64,000 nt of DNA from JAZLFH01 sp045615705 (GCA_045615705.1 JAZLFH010000059.1:1-64000); one strand, 5' to 3'. Positions 19,022 to 28,912 are shown, numbered from the stretch's first letter. Numbers and translations: made by a program. Notes: generated by a model not told the origin, from the sequence alone.

Positions 19022-20020
19022 TTATTTCATTGCTTCTTCAACCGCAACTGCAACCGCAACCGTGGCACCTACCATTGGGTTGTTGCCCATACCGATAAGT
19101 CCCATCATTTCAACATGAGCCGGAACCGAAGATGAACCTGCAAACTGAGCATCGCTGTGCATTCTGCCCATTGTGTCTGTCATACCGTAAGAAGCCGGAC
19201 CTGCACCCATATTATCCGGGTGAAGTGTTCTTCCCGTACCGCCTCCGGATGCAACCGAGAAGTATTTCTTTCCTTGCTCTATGCACTCTTTTTTATATGT
19301 GCCTGCAACAGGATGCTGGAAACGAGTCGGGTTTGTTGAATTACCCGTGATGGATACATCAACGCCTTCATGATGCATAATTGCTACACCTTCACGAACA
19401 TCGTCCGCACCAAAGCAACGAACCTTTGCTCTCTCGCCGTCAGAGTACGCTGTTTCACTTACTACTTCGAGTTTGCTTGTAAGGTAATCAAACTTTGTTT
19501 CAACAAATGTAAATCCGTTTATACGAGAAATAATCTGTGCCGCATCTTTTCCAAGACCGTTTAATATAACCTGCAAAGGCTGTTTTCTGACACGGTTTGC
19601 ACTCTTTGCAATACCGATAGCACCTTCTGCTGCTGCAAATGACTCATGTCCTGCCAAAAATGCAAAGCACTTTGTTTCTTCACGCAAAAGCATTGCCGCA
19701 AGATTTCCGTGTCCCAGTCCAACCTTACGGTCATCTGCAACAGAACCGGGAATACAGAATGACTGCAAGCCTTCCCCGATTGCTTCCGCTGCATCTGCGG
19801 CGGTCTTTGTTCCCTTCTTTATTGCTATTGCCGCTCCTACTGTGTATGCCCAGCAAGCATTTTCAAAGCAAATAGGCTGAATGTCTTTTACCATCTTATA
19901 TACATCAATGCCCTTTTCATCGCAAACTTTCTTTGCATCTTCGCAAGATGCCATACCATACTTTTTAAGCACATCTTCTATTTGCTTTATTCTTCTTTCA
20001 TAACTTTCAAATAATGCCAT
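19022..20020 (-). CDS. GGGtGRT family protein
   Basis: A 332-residue soluble protein. It carries the family-naming motif ASGGGTGRTLHPDNMG near residue 260, followed by a Gly/Ala-rich end (GLIGMGNNPMVGATVAVAVA). The family is widespread in anaerobic Firmicutes and has no established biochemical role. It is the second gene of a pair with a NifU-N-like scaffold protein 12 bases upstream, which suggests an iron-sulfur or metal-related task. That is inference from context only. The stop is followed by a shared terminator. Confidence 0.85.
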   Translation of the reverse strand: MALFESYERRIKQIEDVLKKYGMASCEDAKKVCDEKGIDVYKMVKDIQPICFENACWAYTVGAAIAIKKGTKTAADAAEAIGEGLQSFCIPGSVADDRKVGLGHGNLAAMLLREETKCFAFLAGHESFAAAEGAIGIAKSANRVRKQPLQVILNGLGKDAAQIISRINGFTFVETKFDYLTSKLEVVSETAYSDGERAKVRCFGADDVREGVAIMHHEGVDVSITGNSTNPTRFQHPVAGTYKKECIEQGKKYFSVASGGGTGRTLHPDNMGAGPASYGMTDTMGRMHSDAQFAGSSSVPAHVEMMGLIGMGNNPMVGATVAVAVAVEEAMK

Positions 20021-20032
20021 GATAAAACCTCC

Positions 20033-20725
20033 CTACTCGTTACGCGGATCAATAACTTTGACCGCATCGCTGAATCTGCCGTACTGTCCGCTTGCTTTTG
20101 AAAGAGCTTCGTTAGCGTCCATACCCTTCTTTATCATGTCCATCATCTTTCCGAGATGTACAAACTTGTAACCGATAATAAGGTCGTCCTTGTCAAGGGC
20201 AATTTCCGTGATATATCCTTCCGCAAGTTCAAGATATCTCGGTCCCTTTGCCTTTGTGCTGTAAAGAGTACCTATCTGACTTCTGAGCCCTTTTCCCAAA
20301 TCTTCAAGTCCTGCTCCGATAGGAAGTCCGTTTTCGGAAAATGCCGTCTGCGTTCTGCCGTAAACAATCTGTAAGAAAAGTTCACGCATTGCCGTATTTA
20401 TAGCATCGCAAACAAGGTCTGTGTTTAATGCTTCAAGAATAGTCTTTCCTGTAAGAATTTCTGCAGCCATTGCAGCAGAATGTGTCATTCCCGAACAACC
20501 ACAGGTTTCTATAAGTGCCTCTTCAATAATACCGTTTTTTACATTAAGTGTGAGTTTGCACATACCCTGTTGAGGTGCACACCAACCAACACCGTGAGTT
20601 AATCCGTTAATATCGGTTATCTCTTTTGCATTTGTCCATGTGCCTTCCTGCGGAATAGGTGCACAGTTGTGCTTTACACCCTTCTTGACAATGCACATGT
20701 TTTCAACTTCATGTGAATAAATCAT
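20033..20725 (-). CDS. NifU-N-like iron-sulfur scaffold-family protein
   Basis: A 230-residue protein related to the IscU/NifU N-terminal scaffold fold. It has the cysteine sites GVGWCAPQQGMCK and ETCGCSGMTHSAAMA, followed by EILTGKTILEAL. These replace the three ligand cysteines of classic IscU with a different spacing, and the C-terminal half is an extension not found in IscU. It always appears to pair with GGGtGRT proteins in clostridia, as here. GGAGA lies before the ATG and a sigma-A promoter before that. The function is not established. Confidence 0.8.
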   Translation of the reverse strand: MIYSHEVENMCIVKKGVKHNCAPIPQEGTWTNAKEITDINGLTHGVGWCAPQQGMCKLTLNVKNGIIEEALIETCGCSGMTHSAAMAAEILTGKTILEALNTDLVCDAINTAMRELFLQIVYGRTQTAFSENGLPIGAGLEDLGKGLRSQIGTLYSTKAKGPRYLELAEGYITEIALDKDDLIIGYKFVHLGKMMDMIKKGMDANEALSKASGQYGRFSDAVKVIDPRNE

Positions 20726-20757
20726 TTATTCTTCTCCTTTCAAAAACCATCTGTAAT

Positions 20758-20786
20758 ATATTATCACTACTTTTTATAAATTTCAA
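20758..20786 (-). promoter_or_regulatory. promoter of the scaffold/GGGtGRT pair
   Basis: Minus strand: TTGAAA (20781-20786), 17-bp spacer, TAATAT (20758-20763). Confidence 0.65.
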
Positions 20787-20856
20787 CACTTTTTCTTCGG
20801 TATGTACTCATTTTATACAAAGACACAAAAAATTGAAAAATTTTTTCAAAAAACTA

Positions 20857-20914
20857 TTGCATTTTCAAAAACAAAGTGTTATATTGTTGATAGTCAAAGA
20901 AAGTCAAAGTCAAA
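20857..20914 (+). promoter_or_regulatory. ctsR: ctsR promoter with CtsR operator
   Basis: -35 TTGCAT (20857-20862), 17-bp spacer, -10 TATATT (20880-20885). Right after it AGTCAAA-GAA-AGTCAAA (20892-20908) is an exact match to the CtsR heptad repeat (RGTCAAANANRGTCAAA), and a further GTCAAA follows to 20914. This implies autorepression of the operon, released on heat or protein stress. Confidence 0.92.
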
Positions 20915-20940
20915 TTATAGGCAAAAAAGAGGTAATTAAA

Positions 20941-21384
20941 ATGAGTATGTCTGATATTATCGAAAAAATGCTCTTGGAGATGTTTGATAACTCGGATGGA
21001 AGCATTGAAATACGCCGCAACACATTAGCCGAGCGTATGAACTGCGTACCATCACAAATAAACTATGTTATTCAAACTCGATTTACTCCCGAGCGTGGTT
21101 ACACCATCGAAAGTCGGCGTGGTGGTGGCGGAAGCGTAAAAATCAAAAAGGTAAACATTGACCGTGCAAGTTACATTATGCACATTATTAACACAATAGG
21201 AAGCGAAATTGACTTTCAGACGGCACGAGTATTTATCAAAAACTTTTTGGGCTATTCACTCATAACGGAGCGAGAGGCAAGACTTATGGCATCGGCACTT
21301 TCAGATAAGTCTATCGGTGTAAGACCTGATATTGACAAAATCAGAGCCGGCATCTTCAAAAATATGCTTATAACACTCGTGTGA
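20941..21384 (+). CDS. ctsR: CtsR, repressor of class III stress genes
   Basis: A 147-residue winged-helix repressor. Helix-turn-helix TLAERMNCVPSQINYVIQTR is followed by the wing ESRRGGGGSVKI with the Gly-rich tip that inserts in the minor groove and senses heat. The C-terminal four-helix domain binds McsB/ClpC. Start ATG 20941 follows AAGAGG; longer frames upstream run through the promoter. It is first in ctsR-mcsA-mcsB-clpC, controlled by its own operator. Confidence 0.96.
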   Translation: MSMSDIIEKMLLEMFDNSDGSIEIRRNTLAERMNCVPSQINYVIQTRFTPERGYTIESRRGGGGSVKIKKVNIDRASYIMHIINTIGSEIDFQTARVFIKNFLGYSLITEREARLMASALSDKSIGVRPDIDKIRAGIFKNMLITLV

Positions 21385-21411
21385 AGTAAATGTTTTTAAG
21401 GAGGAATTAAT

Positions 21412-21888
21412 ATGTTATGTGAAAAATGCGGAATGAATGAGGCAACCGTTAAAGTTACACAAATAATTAACGGGCATAAGACTTTAAAACATCTTTGTCA
21501 TGATTGTGCCCAAGCAGATGATGTTTTTAAAGGAATTACGCTTGGTTTTGGGGGAATGTTCCCCGAATTTTCTTCGCTTCACGAATCGGTCGAAGAAAAG
21601 GAATGTCCGCTTTGCAAAATGAAGTTAAGCACATTTTTAAAGACTTCAAAACCCGGTTGCGGTGAGTGTTACAGTGCTTTCGAAAAGGAGATGGCTCCTC
21701 TTTTAAAGAAAATTCATGCTACTAATATCCACTCGGGCAAAGTTGCAAAAAGCGGTGATGAAAAAGTAATTGCAAAAAGAAAAATTGACCTTTTAAAAGC
21801 TAAACTCCAAGATGCCGTAAAAAAGGAACAATACGAAGAAGCCGCCAAACTTCGTGATGAAATTAAGGAAATGGAGGGAGAAGTATGA
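21412..21888 (+). CDS. mcsA: McsA, activator of the arginine kinase McsB
   Basis: A 158-residue protein with paired CxxC zinc sites: MLCEKCG and LCHDCA in the N-terminal third, then CPLCK and CGECY. A C-terminal UvrB/UvrC (UVR) motif lies at about 125-155 (KLQDAVKKEQYEEAAKLRDE). McsA activates McsB and helps deliver CtsR and damaged proteins to ClpC. AAGGAGG precedes the ATG. Its stop overlaps the mcsB start. Confidence 0.95.
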   Translation: MLCEKCGMNEATVKVTQIINGHKTLKHLCHDCAQADDVFKGITLGFGGMFPEFSSLHESVEEKECPLCKMKLSTFLKTSKPGCGECYSAFEKEMAPLLKKIHATNIHSGKVAKSGDEKVIAKRKIDLLKAKLQDAVKKEQYEEAAKLRDEIKEMEGEV

Positions 21889-22907
21889 CCTGGTATTCAC
21901 AAAAAGGTAACAGCAATGACATCTCACTTTCTACAAGAGTCAGACTTGCAAGAAATCTTAAAGGCTACCCCTTCCCCGTTAAACTTGACCGAAAAAGCGG
22001 AGAAGAAATAATAGAAAAAGTGTGGGCTGCATTTGAAAACTTTCCCGAAAAAGACAGCCTTCGTCTTATAAAAATGGGCGACATCTCCCCTACTGAGAGA
22101 ATTGCACTTGCCGAAAGGCACTTAATCAGTATGGAAATGGCAAAAAGCGATTTTCCTTCTGCCGTTATTTTAGACTCAGACGAGGATATCTCCGTAATGA
22201 TAAACGAAGAAGACCATTTGAGAATTCAGGCATTTGCTCCGGGGTTTGATATTGATAAAGCGTACAACATTGCAAATAAACTTGATATATTTCTTTCTGA
22301 AAATCTTGAGTTTTCTTTTCATGAACGGTTTGGATTTTTGACAGCTTGTCCCACAAATGTCGGGACGGGGCTGAGAGCATCTGTTATGCTTCATCTCCCT
22401 GCCCTCACGGCTACAAAAAATTTAAACAATATTCTTTCGTGGTCGGGAAAACTCGGGCTTACCCTGAGAGGGCTTTTCGGAGAAGGTACGCAAGGTGCCG
22501 GAAGAATATATCAATTATCAAATCAAATAACCCTCGGGCCTTCCGAGGAGGACATCTTGACAAGGCTAAAAAGTGCTGCTTCGGAATTAATGAATCAAGA
22601 AAGACTGCTTCAAGCAAAAATGTTTGAAGCAAAAAGAGTTCAAATTACAGATTCATGTATGCGTGCTTACGGAATACTCTCAAACGCCTACACTCTTTCC
22701 AGCAATGAAATGATGACTCTTATTTCCGATGTTCATTTGGGAATAAATTTAGGTATTATAAAAAATGTAACTCAGGAGTCTTTGACAAGTTCAATCTTTT
22801 TAACGATGCCCGCTAACATTGCCGTCAAAACAGGGAATGTTAACTCACCCATTATGCGTGATATAAAAAGGGCAGAATTTATTAAAAACACAATCACAAA
22901 GGAGTGA
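21885..22907 (+). CDS. mcsB: McsB, protein-arginine kinase
   Basis: A 340-residue phosphagen-kinase-like enzyme that phosphorylates arginines on CtsR and client proteins, marking them for ClpCP. It has [18 protein letters not shown] at the N-terminus, the active-site Glu/Asn region [10 protein letters not shown], the [12 protein letters not shown] nucleotide loop containing the reactive Cys, and [16 protein letters not shown]. Full length. It overlaps mcsA by 4 bases (ATGA) and is closely followed by clpC. Confidence 0.96.
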   Translation: MTWYSQKGNSNDISLSTRVRLARNLKGYPFPVKLDRKSGEEIIEKVWAAFENFPEKDSLRLIKMGDISPTERIALAERHLISMEMAKSDFPSAVILDSDEDISVMINEEDHLRIQAFAPGFDIDKAYNIANKLDIFLSENLEFSFHERFGFLTACPTNVGTGLRASVMLHLPALTATKNLNNILSWSGKLGLTLRGLFGEGTQGAGRIYQLSNQITLGPSEEDILTRLKSAASELMNQERLLQAKMFEAKRVQITDSCMRAYGILSNAYTLSSNEMMTLISDVHLGINLGIIKNVTQESLTSSIFLTMPANIAVKTGNVNSPIMRDIKRAEFIKNTITKE

Positions 22908-22912
22908 TAATT

Positions 22913-25348
22913 ATGCCATTTGAAAACAGATTCAGTGACGGAGCACAAAGAACCCTTCAAATCGCACAGGACTGTGCAAAAGATACCGGGTGTAACTTCG
23001 TTGGAAGTGAGCATCTTCTTCTTTCGATTTTGCGTGAAGGTAGCGGACTTGCTTCAAAATATTTAGAAGAAAACTCCATAACAGAAGATGCTTTAATAGA
23101 AAAAATCACGGAGTACAATGATACTCCGTCAGGCAGCGGTGCTTTTGCGGGATTTACTCCAAGAACTGTCCGGTGCCTTCAAAACAGTGCTATGGAGGCA
23201 CATCGCCTTGGAAGTAATATAATAGGAACCGAGCATATTTTATTGGCACTTTTCCGTGAAACGGACAGTGTTGCGTGCAGAATTTTGTCTGAACTCGGTA
23301 TGGGACAAGATTCTTATAAAAACTTCTCCGACTACCTTTTAGGAGAAAACAAAGATTCCGGAGGTAAAAGAAAGGACACCAAAACTCCTACGCTTGATAA
23401 ATTCGGCAGGGATTTAACCGAATTTGCAAGAATAGGAAAACTTGACCCGGTAATAGGACGAGAAAACGAAATTGAAAGAGTTATTCAGATTCTTTCAAGA
23501 AGGACAAAAAACAATCCCGTTCTTTTAGGCGAACCCGGTGTAGGTAAAACCGCTGTTGCAGAGGGCCTTGCAGAGCAAATTGTATCGGGAAATGTTCCTG
23601 AACTTTTAAAAAACAAAAGAGTATTCACTCTTGATTTATCATCTATGGTCGCAGGTGCAAAATACCGTGGTGAATTTGAAGAACGCCTCAAAAAAGCGAT
23701 GGATGAAGTAATAAACGCCGGTAATGTAATTCTGTTTATTGACGAAATGCACACTATTATCGGTGCCGGTGCCGCAGAAGGCTCTATTGATGCATCTAAT
23801 ATCTTAAAACCTTCCCTTGCCCGTGGCGAACTGCAATTAATAGGTGCAACAACTTTTTCCGAATACAGAAAGTATATTGAAAAGGATTCCGCACTTGAAA
23901 GGCGTTTCCAACCTGTAACTGTCGGAGAACCCACAGTTGATGAAACAATCGAAATTCTTAAAGGAATAAGAGAGAAATATGAGGCTCATCACGGAATTAA
24001 AATTACCGATGAAGCATTAATAAGTGCTTCTAAGTTATCAGCCCGTTATATTACAGACAGGTTCTTGCCCGACAAGGCGATAGACCTTATTGATGAGGCA
24101 GCAAGCCGTGCAAAGTTAAAAACGCTTACAGTTCCGCCTGAAATCAAGGAAATAGAGGAAAAACTCACCAAAACGCTCCACGAAAAGGAAGAAGCAATAA
24201 AACTTCAAGACTTTGAAAAAGCTGCCAAACTTCGTGATGAAGAAAAAGCACTTAAAGAACAGATTGAAAAAGAACGCACCGAATGGAACAAATCGCATTC
24301 CGACAGTGTCGGTGAAATAGGTGAAGAAGAAATCGCAGAAATAATTTCAAACTGGACAAAAATCCCCGTCAAAAAACTCGCCGAGGAAGAGTCCGAAAGA
24401 CTTCGCCACCTTGAAGATGTGCTTCATTCAAGAGTTGTAGGTCAAGATGAGGCGGTTAAAACCGTTTCCCGTGCAATAAGGCGTGGCAGAGTGGGGCTTA
24501 AAGATCCAAAGCGTCCGGTTGGTTCGTTCATATTTTTAGGACCTACCGGCGTTGGTAAAACCGAACTGTCAAAGGCTCTTGCAGAAGCAATTTTCGGCAA
24601 TGAAGATTCAATGATAAGGATTGATATGAGTGAATATATGGAAAAGCACTCCGTATCAAAACTTGTCGGTTCGCCTCCCGGATATGTAGGCTTTGACGAA
24701 GGCGGTCAACTTACCGAAAAAATACGCAAGAAGCCGTACAGTGTAGTCCTGTTTGATGAAATAGAAAAAGCACATCCCGATGTCTTTAACATACTGCTTC
24801 AAATACTTGAAGACGGAATTTTAACAGACTCACAAGGCAGAAGAGTTGATTTTAGAAACACTGTAATCATTATGACATCAAACCTCGGTGCAAGAAATAT
24901 TGTCGAGCCTAAAAACTTGGGGTTCGGTGATAACAAGGACGCTAAAAAGGCACATGAGGATATAAGAAGAAATGTTATGGACGAACTGAAAAAAGCGTTC
25001 CGCCCCGAGTTTTTAAACAGAATTGACGACATTATTGTTTTCAATCAGTTGACCGAAGACGAAATCAAATCTATTGCCTCGCTTATGCTTAATTCACTTA
25101 AAGACAGATTAATTGCAAACGATATTAATGCAGTATTTGACGACAGTGCAATATCGCTTTTGGCAAAAGAAGGATTTGACCCTGTGTATGGTGCAAGACC
25201 GCTCAGACGGGCTATTGTTTCTAAGGTCGAGGACTTATTCGCCGAAGAAATGCTTTCGGGAAATGTCAAAAAAGGAGATAATGTAACAGTTGTCGCCGAG
25301 GGTGAAAAAATACTAATAAAAAATGCAGTTAACAAAAAAAGTGATTAA
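22913..25348 (+). CDS. clpC: ClpC AAA+ unfoldase of the ClpCP protease
   Basis: An 811-residue HSP100 ATPase. Two N-terminal Clp repeats (about 1-145), AAA module 1 with [10 protein letters not shown] and [11 protein letters not shown], a middle coiled-coil region with a UVR-like stretch ([18 protein letters not shown]), then AAA module 2 with [10 protein letters not shown] and [15 protein letters not shown] ClpP-binding loop is expected in module 2. It unfolds arginine-phosphorylated substrates for ClpP. ATG 22913 follows GGAGTG; a GTG nine bases earlier overlaps that Shine-Dalgarno. A terminator follows. Confidence 0.97.
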   Translation: MPFENRFSDGAQRTLQIAQDCAKDTGCNFVGSEHLLLSILREGSGLASKYLEENSITEDALIEKITEYNDTPSGSGAFAGFTPRTVRCLQNSAMEAHRLGSNIIGTEHILLALFRETDSVACRILSELGMGQDSYKNFSDYLLGENKDSGGKRKDTKTPTLDKFGRDLTEFARIGKLDPVIGRENEIERVIQILSRRTKNNPVLLGEPGVGKTAVAEGLAEQIVSGNVPELLKNKRVFTLDLSSMVAGAKYRGEFEERLKKAMDEVINAGNVILFIDEMHTIIGAGAAEGSIDASNILKPSLARGELQLIGATTFSEYRKYIEKDSALERRFQPVTVGEPTVDETIEILKGIREKYEAHHGIKITDEALISASKLSARYITDRFLPDKAIDLIDEAASRAKLKTLTVPPEIKEIEEKLTKTLHEKEEAIKLQDFEKAAKLRDEEKALKEQIEKERTEWNKSHSDSVGEIGEEEIAEIISNWTKIPVKKLAEEESERLRHLEDVLHSRVVGQDEAVKTVSRAIRRGRVGLKDPKRPVGSFIFLGPTGVGKTELSKALAEAIFGNEDSMIRIDMSEYMEKHSVSKLVGSPPGYVGFDEGGQLTEKIRKKPYSVVLFDEIEKAHPDVFNILLQILEDGILTDSQGRRVDFRNTVIIMTSNLGARNIVEPKNLGFGDNKDAKKAHEDIRRNVMDELKKAFRPEFLNRIDDIIVFNQLTEDEIKSIASLMLNSLKDRLIANDINAVFDDSAISLLAKEGFDPVYGARPLRRAIVSKVEDLFAEEMLSGNVKKGDNVTVVAEGEKILIKNAVNKKSD

Positions 25349-25370
25349 TTTATTAAAAAAATCACTCAAA

Positions 25371-25405
25371 AAGGGGGTGTCGCAAAATGCGACATCCCCT
25401 TTTGG
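25371..25405 (+). terminator. terminator of the clpC operon, TGTCGCA-repeat type
   Basis: GGGGTGTCGCA-AAA-TGCGACATCCCC followed by TTTT. The same hairpin core recurs at 40768-40795 and 44136-44162. Confidence 0.85.
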
Positions 25406-25666
25406 GGCTGGAAGCAAAATAGTGCAGATTGGACAAACTGAGGCAAAAAGCCACGGCTTTTTGCGTACCCGAAGGCGTACGAAGGTACTCCGAGAGGCGA
25501 AGTTTGTTCAAAAAGCAAAGCACATTATTTAGAAATTCGTTGCATAAACGAATTTCTACCTTAATTTTTGCCTCATTTCATCATTTGTACAACTTAAAAA
25601 TGGCGGTATTGCGGTTTTTACTGTGCTTTGCGTGGTCTGTGCATTTTGAAACAGCCCCTTTTATGT
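25406..25666. repeat. intergenic dispersed repeats between clpC and galK
   Basis: No gene is seen. The block holds several modules found elsewhere in the window. 25405-25428 is the reverse complement of 44078-44101 (GCACTATTTTGCTTCCAGCC core). 25467-25507 matches 203-243 on the other strand. 25632-25660 reverse-complements the GGGGCTGTTTCAAAATGCAC block after aroA. Open frames across it are fortuitous. Confidence 0.7.
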
Positions 25667-26845
25667 TTATACGATTTCACAAGCACCGTCTGTTATATCT
25701 GATATGTAAAATGTTGCCTCGCAACCGATTCTTTCACGATAGTTATTCCCCACAGTTTTAATAAACTCTTCCACATTTTCTTCTTTCACAATTGAAACCG
25801 TGCATCCGCCGAATCCACCGCCCGTCATTCTTGACCCTATACAGCCTTCTGTTTTAAGTGCTTCTTCAACAAGTATATCAAGTTCAGTTGAACTTACTTC
25901 GTATAAATCACGAAGAGAATTGTGGCTCTGTGACATAAGACGCCCGAAAAGGAATATCCCACCGCCTTTAAGTGCCGTAACAGAACGCTTAACTCTGTCG
26001 CACTCATAGACAACATGTTCCGTTCTTTTTCTTATAACATCGTTTGTCATAAGAATTTTTAATTTCTCAAACTGCTCCGGTGTAACTTTCCCAAGTGAAC
26101 TCGCTCCGGCTCCCTTTAAAAACTCAAACCCCGCATCGCATTCACTTTTTCTCTCGTTGTACTTAATGTTTGCAAGTTCATTTTTTTTGTTGGTGTTTGA
26201 GATAACAATCTTATATCCGCTGATATTTATCGGAACATAAGTAAATGATAAATCTTCACAATCAAGGAAAATCGCATTGTTTTTTTTACCCATTGCAGAA
26301 GCGAACTGGTCCATAATCCCACAGTTAACTCCGCAGTAGTTACTCTCCGAACCCTGACCGCAAAGTGCCATCTCTACCATGTTTATATCGTCTTTTATTC
26401 CTCTTTTTTCATTTGAAAGTGTCGCCAATAAAAGTGCTGTTGCAACTTCAATTGCCGCAGATGATGAAAGCCCTGCTCCGTGCGGTAGTTCATCATGATA
26501 CAGCATCTGGCATCCGACAATCTCATAACCCCGTCTTTCAAGTTCATAAGCAACTCCGACTTGGTAATTTCCCCATTTTAAATCACGATAATCGTTTAAG
26601 TGCTTGATATCTACATCAACGCAATCGTCAATGTCAGTCGCTCTCATCCTTATAAAGCCGTCATTGGTAGTCCTGCAAGCGATAAAAGTCTTCATAGAAA
26701 TTGCAATCGGCAAAACATATCCGCCGTTATAGTCGGTATGGTCACCGATAAGATTAACTCTGCCGGGGGCTGTAAAAACCCTTACATCTTCTGCCGTTCC
26801 GCCAAACACCTTAACAAATTCTTGTTTAAGTTCAAAAACCGTCAT
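25667..26845 (-). CDS. galK: galactokinase
   Basis: A 392-residue GHMP kinase phosphorylating galactose at C1 (Leloir pathway). It has the sugar signature GRVNLIGDHTDYNGGYVLP near the N-terminus, the ATP motif LPHGAGLSSSAAIEVA (about 125) and the C-terminal RMTGGGFGGCTVSIV. The catalytic Asp is expected in CGIMDQFASAMG. ATG 26845 has GGGAG 7 bases before it; longer in-frame starts lack this. No galT or galE is adjacent. It follows a DUF4364 gene by 22 bases on the same strand. Confidence 0.95.
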   Translation of the reverse strand: MTVFELKQEFVKVFGGTAEDVRVFTAPGRVNLIGDHTDYNGGYVLPIAISMKTFIACRTTNDGFIRMRATDIDDCVDVDIKHLNDYRDLKWGNYQVGVAYELERRGYEIVGCQMLYHDELPHGAGLSSSAAIEVATALLLATLSNEKRGIKDDINMVEMALCGQGSESNYCGVNCGIMDQFASAMGKKNNAIFLDCEDLSFTYVPINISGYKIVISNTNKKNELANIKYNERKSECDAGFEFLKGAGASSLGKVTPEQFEKLKILMTNDVIRKRTEHVVYECDRVKRSVTALKGGGIFLFGRLMSQSHNSLRDLYEVSSTELDILVEEALKTEGCIGSRMTGGGFGGCTVSIVKEENVEEFIKTVGNNYRERIGCEATFYISDITDGACEIV

Positions 26846-26867
26846 AAACTTCTCCCATTTTACCATA

Positions 26868-27398
26868 TTACTTATCTTCAAGTAATACAGAAATCAGTTT
26901 CGAGTATATCTCATTAGGCTCTTTTTTAAACTTTTTGCATATATCTTCTGCAACGCCTTTGTCCCCCACATTAAATGTGAGTTCAAAAATAGGGTAACCG
27001 CCTTCTGAAATTTTAAGTTTTGATGCGTACTCAATCTCATTCACTTTTTCCGCAACAGCACTTACATTAAGTGCGTTTTTCATTGCCCGAATTTTTCCCT
27101 TTGCACTGAGCCTTATTCTTTCCCTTACGGAAAGCGGAATATTGCTTTTGAAAAAGTCAAGCGTTTCTTTTCCCTTATCGGTAATAGAATAAAGTTTTAA
27201 TCCGTTTTCCTCATGTGCAACAACCAATTTTTTCTGTTCGATATCGTCAAGTGCCTCTTGGAACTCAAAAAAGTCAACAAAAGGATACACTAAAACAGTA
27301 TCAAGTACAAACTGATTTGTTATAGACATCTTAAATGCATCTATCGTGTAGAGTGCCAACAGCCTGATGTCCATTTTTTCATTAAAATGATAATCCAT
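26868..27398 (-). CDS. DUF4364 winged-helix protein
   Basis: A 176-residue cytoplasmic protein. The first ~80 residues look like a winged helix (ALYTIDAFKMSITNQF...ALDDIEQKKLVVAHEENGLKLYSITDKGKETL), as in PadR-like regulators. The rest matches the DUF4364 pattern with IPLSVRERIRLSAKGKIR. It is common in clostridia, with unknown targets. It sits between a lipoprotein gene (11 bases upstream) and galK; whether it regulates galK is not shown. Confidence 0.82.
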   Translation of the reverse strand: MDYHFNEKMDIRLLALYTIDAFKMSITNQFVLDTVLVYPFVDFFEFQEALDDIEQKKLVVAHEENGLKLYSITDKGKETLDFFKSNIPLSVRERIRLSAKGKIRAMKNALNVSAVAEKVNEIEYASKLKISEGGYPIFELTFNVGDKGVAEDICKKFKKEPNEIYSKLISVLLEDK

Positions 27399-27409
27399 AA
27401 TTCTCTCCG

Positions 27410-28213
27410 TTAATTTTTTATTTCTCCCGTAACGGCATCAACTTCAATATATTCTTCGTATTTTGATTCTTGGCTTTCAACCTTTATTTTTGAAAAAACT
27501 ACCGAATTTTTTTCTTTTTTATACTCCACCTTGTAAAGGTATCTGATGCCGTCAAGGATTTTTTCCTTAGTGCCGACAAAGTTGGGATACTCGCCTAAAT
27601 CTTTATTTGTACAAATTTTGTTTGAAGCCTCAACCGATACGCCCAAATCCGTCAACAAAATATGCTCGAAATCTCCGTAATCTCCTACCTGTGCGGTTCT
27701 TCCGATTGACTTTAAATATTCATTTGCCTGATTGACCTCTTGTTCCTTTAAATTCCTTTCGTCCTCTTCGTGTATAGTCAAAACTCTGGAATGAAGTTCT
27801 TTCGGAAAAAGTTTTTTTGTAGATTCAATGTTTCTGCTTCCGTCTTCCGGCACTTCGTAACTTTCTAAAACTTTTTTGTCGTCAGTCGTTTTAAATGTAA
27901 GTTTGGTCGGGATAACTCCGCTGCCCGAAACCTTTACAAAATTACCGTTTTCAAATCCATACTCGCCGTACATAACAAGAGCATATAAAGTTATTTTTCC
28001 GTCATTTCCGCTTTCGGTAGAAAGCACTGTATTTCCTTCGCAAAGTGCTTCGCCGTCAAGGTACATACCGGCGTTTTGTTCTATAATTGCATTATGTACA
28101 TCTTCATCTTTAATCTGCGATTCCGTTTGAGGTTGCCGCATACTTTTGTTATCAACACAAGAGCAGGTAAAAAGCATTACCGAAAGTGTTAAAAGAAGGA
28201 ATAATTTTTTCAT
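27410..28213 (-). CDS. lipoprotein resembling the extracellular domain of M56/BlaR-type sensor peptidases
   Basis: A 267-residue exported lipoprotein with signal peptide and lipobox ending FTCSC. The segment ITLYALVMYGEYGFENGNF followed by SGSGVIPTKLTF and a later KKLFPKEL resembles the extracellular C-terminal region found in many clostridial M56 (BlaR1-like) proteins; here it is free-standing with no peptidase domain. The function is unknown. The start is set at the Met beginning the signal peptide (28213); the frame continues upstream without a Shine-Dalgarno. Confidence 0.65.
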   Translation of the reverse strand: MKKLFLLLTLSVMLFTCSCVDNKSMRQPQTESQIKDEDVHNAIIEQNAGMYLDGEALCEGNTVLSTESGNDGKITLYALVMYGEYGFENGNFVKVSGSGVIPTKLTFKTTDDKKVLESYEVPEDGSRNIESTKKLFPKELHSRVLTIHEEDERNLKEQEVNQANEYLKSIGRTAQVGDYGDFEHILLTDLGVSVEASNKICTNKDLGEYPNFVGTKEKILDGIRYLYKVEYKKEKNSVVFSKIKVESQESKYEEYIEVDAVTGEIKN

Positions 28214-28326
28214 AAAAACACAACCTTTCACAACCCTTATTTTAGCAGAAATATATAAAAAAGTCAACTCATAGGAAGTTTGTTAAAGGTTTTTTTAAAA
28301 AATATATTGATTTTTGAAATTTCTTC

Positions 28327-28355
28327 TTGTAATTTTACAAATTTCGAGATATAAT
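28327..28355 (+). promoter_or_regulatory. promoter of the tRNA-Ser gene
   Basis: TTGTAA (28327-28332), 17-bp spacer, TATAAT (28350-28355), 10 bases before the mature tRNA. Confidence 0.75.
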
Positions 28356-28365
28356 ATTGGGGTCC

Positions 28366-28456
28366 GGAGAGATGGCTGAGTTGGTCTAAGGCGCACGACT
28401 GGAAATCGTGTAACGGTTAACCCCGTTCAAGGGTTCGAATCCCTTTCTCTCCGCCA
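28366..28456 (+). tRNA. tRNA-Ser (anticodon GGA)
   Basis: A 91-nt class II tRNA. Acceptor GGAGAGA/TCTCTCC, anticodon stem CACGA/TCGTG with loop CTGGAAA (anticodon GGA, 28401-28403), a long variable arm, the T-loop GTTCGAATC and an encoded CCA end (28454-28456). It reads UCU/UCC codons. Confidence 0.97.
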
Positions 28457-28492
28457 AAAATCCTCGTTCGTAAGAACGGGGATTTTTACTTA
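28454..28492 (+). terminator. terminator of the tRNA gene
   Basis: AAAATCC-TCGTTC-GTAA-GAACGGGGATTTTT directly follows the tRNA. Its first 17 bases recur inverted at 28530-28546. Confidence 0.8.
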
Positions 28493-28912
28493 TTCACTAT
28501 TCCTTCTTCACTCTTACTTCAAAAAGTATCGAACGAGGATTTTTGGAAGTAAAAAGTAATATGGAAGAAGGAAAAAGTAAGGTAAAAAATCGCAGGCGAT
28601 TTTGTTTTGAATATATGATTTTTCACCAAATTTCAGCATCAATTTCGTATCTGCTCCACCTGTTTTCAAACATTGCATCTAGCACATCATCAATAAATCA
28701 TCAATTTTTAATTTTGATTTCCGTTTGTGAGTAATTGCTTTTGCACTTTTTCACTTCCTTTGTCGATAGTATTTTTTGTAACACACAATACTCCAAACCG
28801 TTTCATAAATTAAGTGAAAAAATGAATAAAAGCAAAAGGCGATAGATTTTACTCTACCGCCTTTTTTGTTATGTATGGTATGTTTTTCTTTTTACTTACG
28901 GTGTTGTGATTT
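28493..28912. other. gene-free stretch with an inverted repeat of the tRNA end
   Basis: No convincing gene; a 63-codon frame at 28543-28734 lacks a Shine-Dalgarno and family features. CGAACGAGGATTTTTGG (28530-28546) is the exact reverse complement of 28454-28470, which includes the CCA of tRNA-Ser; similar purine/pyrimidine tracts flank both arms. A terminator-like hairpin (AAAGGCG...CCGCCTTTTTT) lies at about 28836-28867. Confidence 0.6.

Noticed and set aside
25429..25761. Plus-strand frames between clpC and galK
   Set aside because: They translate dispersed repeats, and one runs into the antisense strand of galK.
28543..28734. 63-codon plus-strand frame after tRNA-Ser
   Set aside because: It begins inside an inverted repeat, has no Shine-Dalgarno and low-complexity content.
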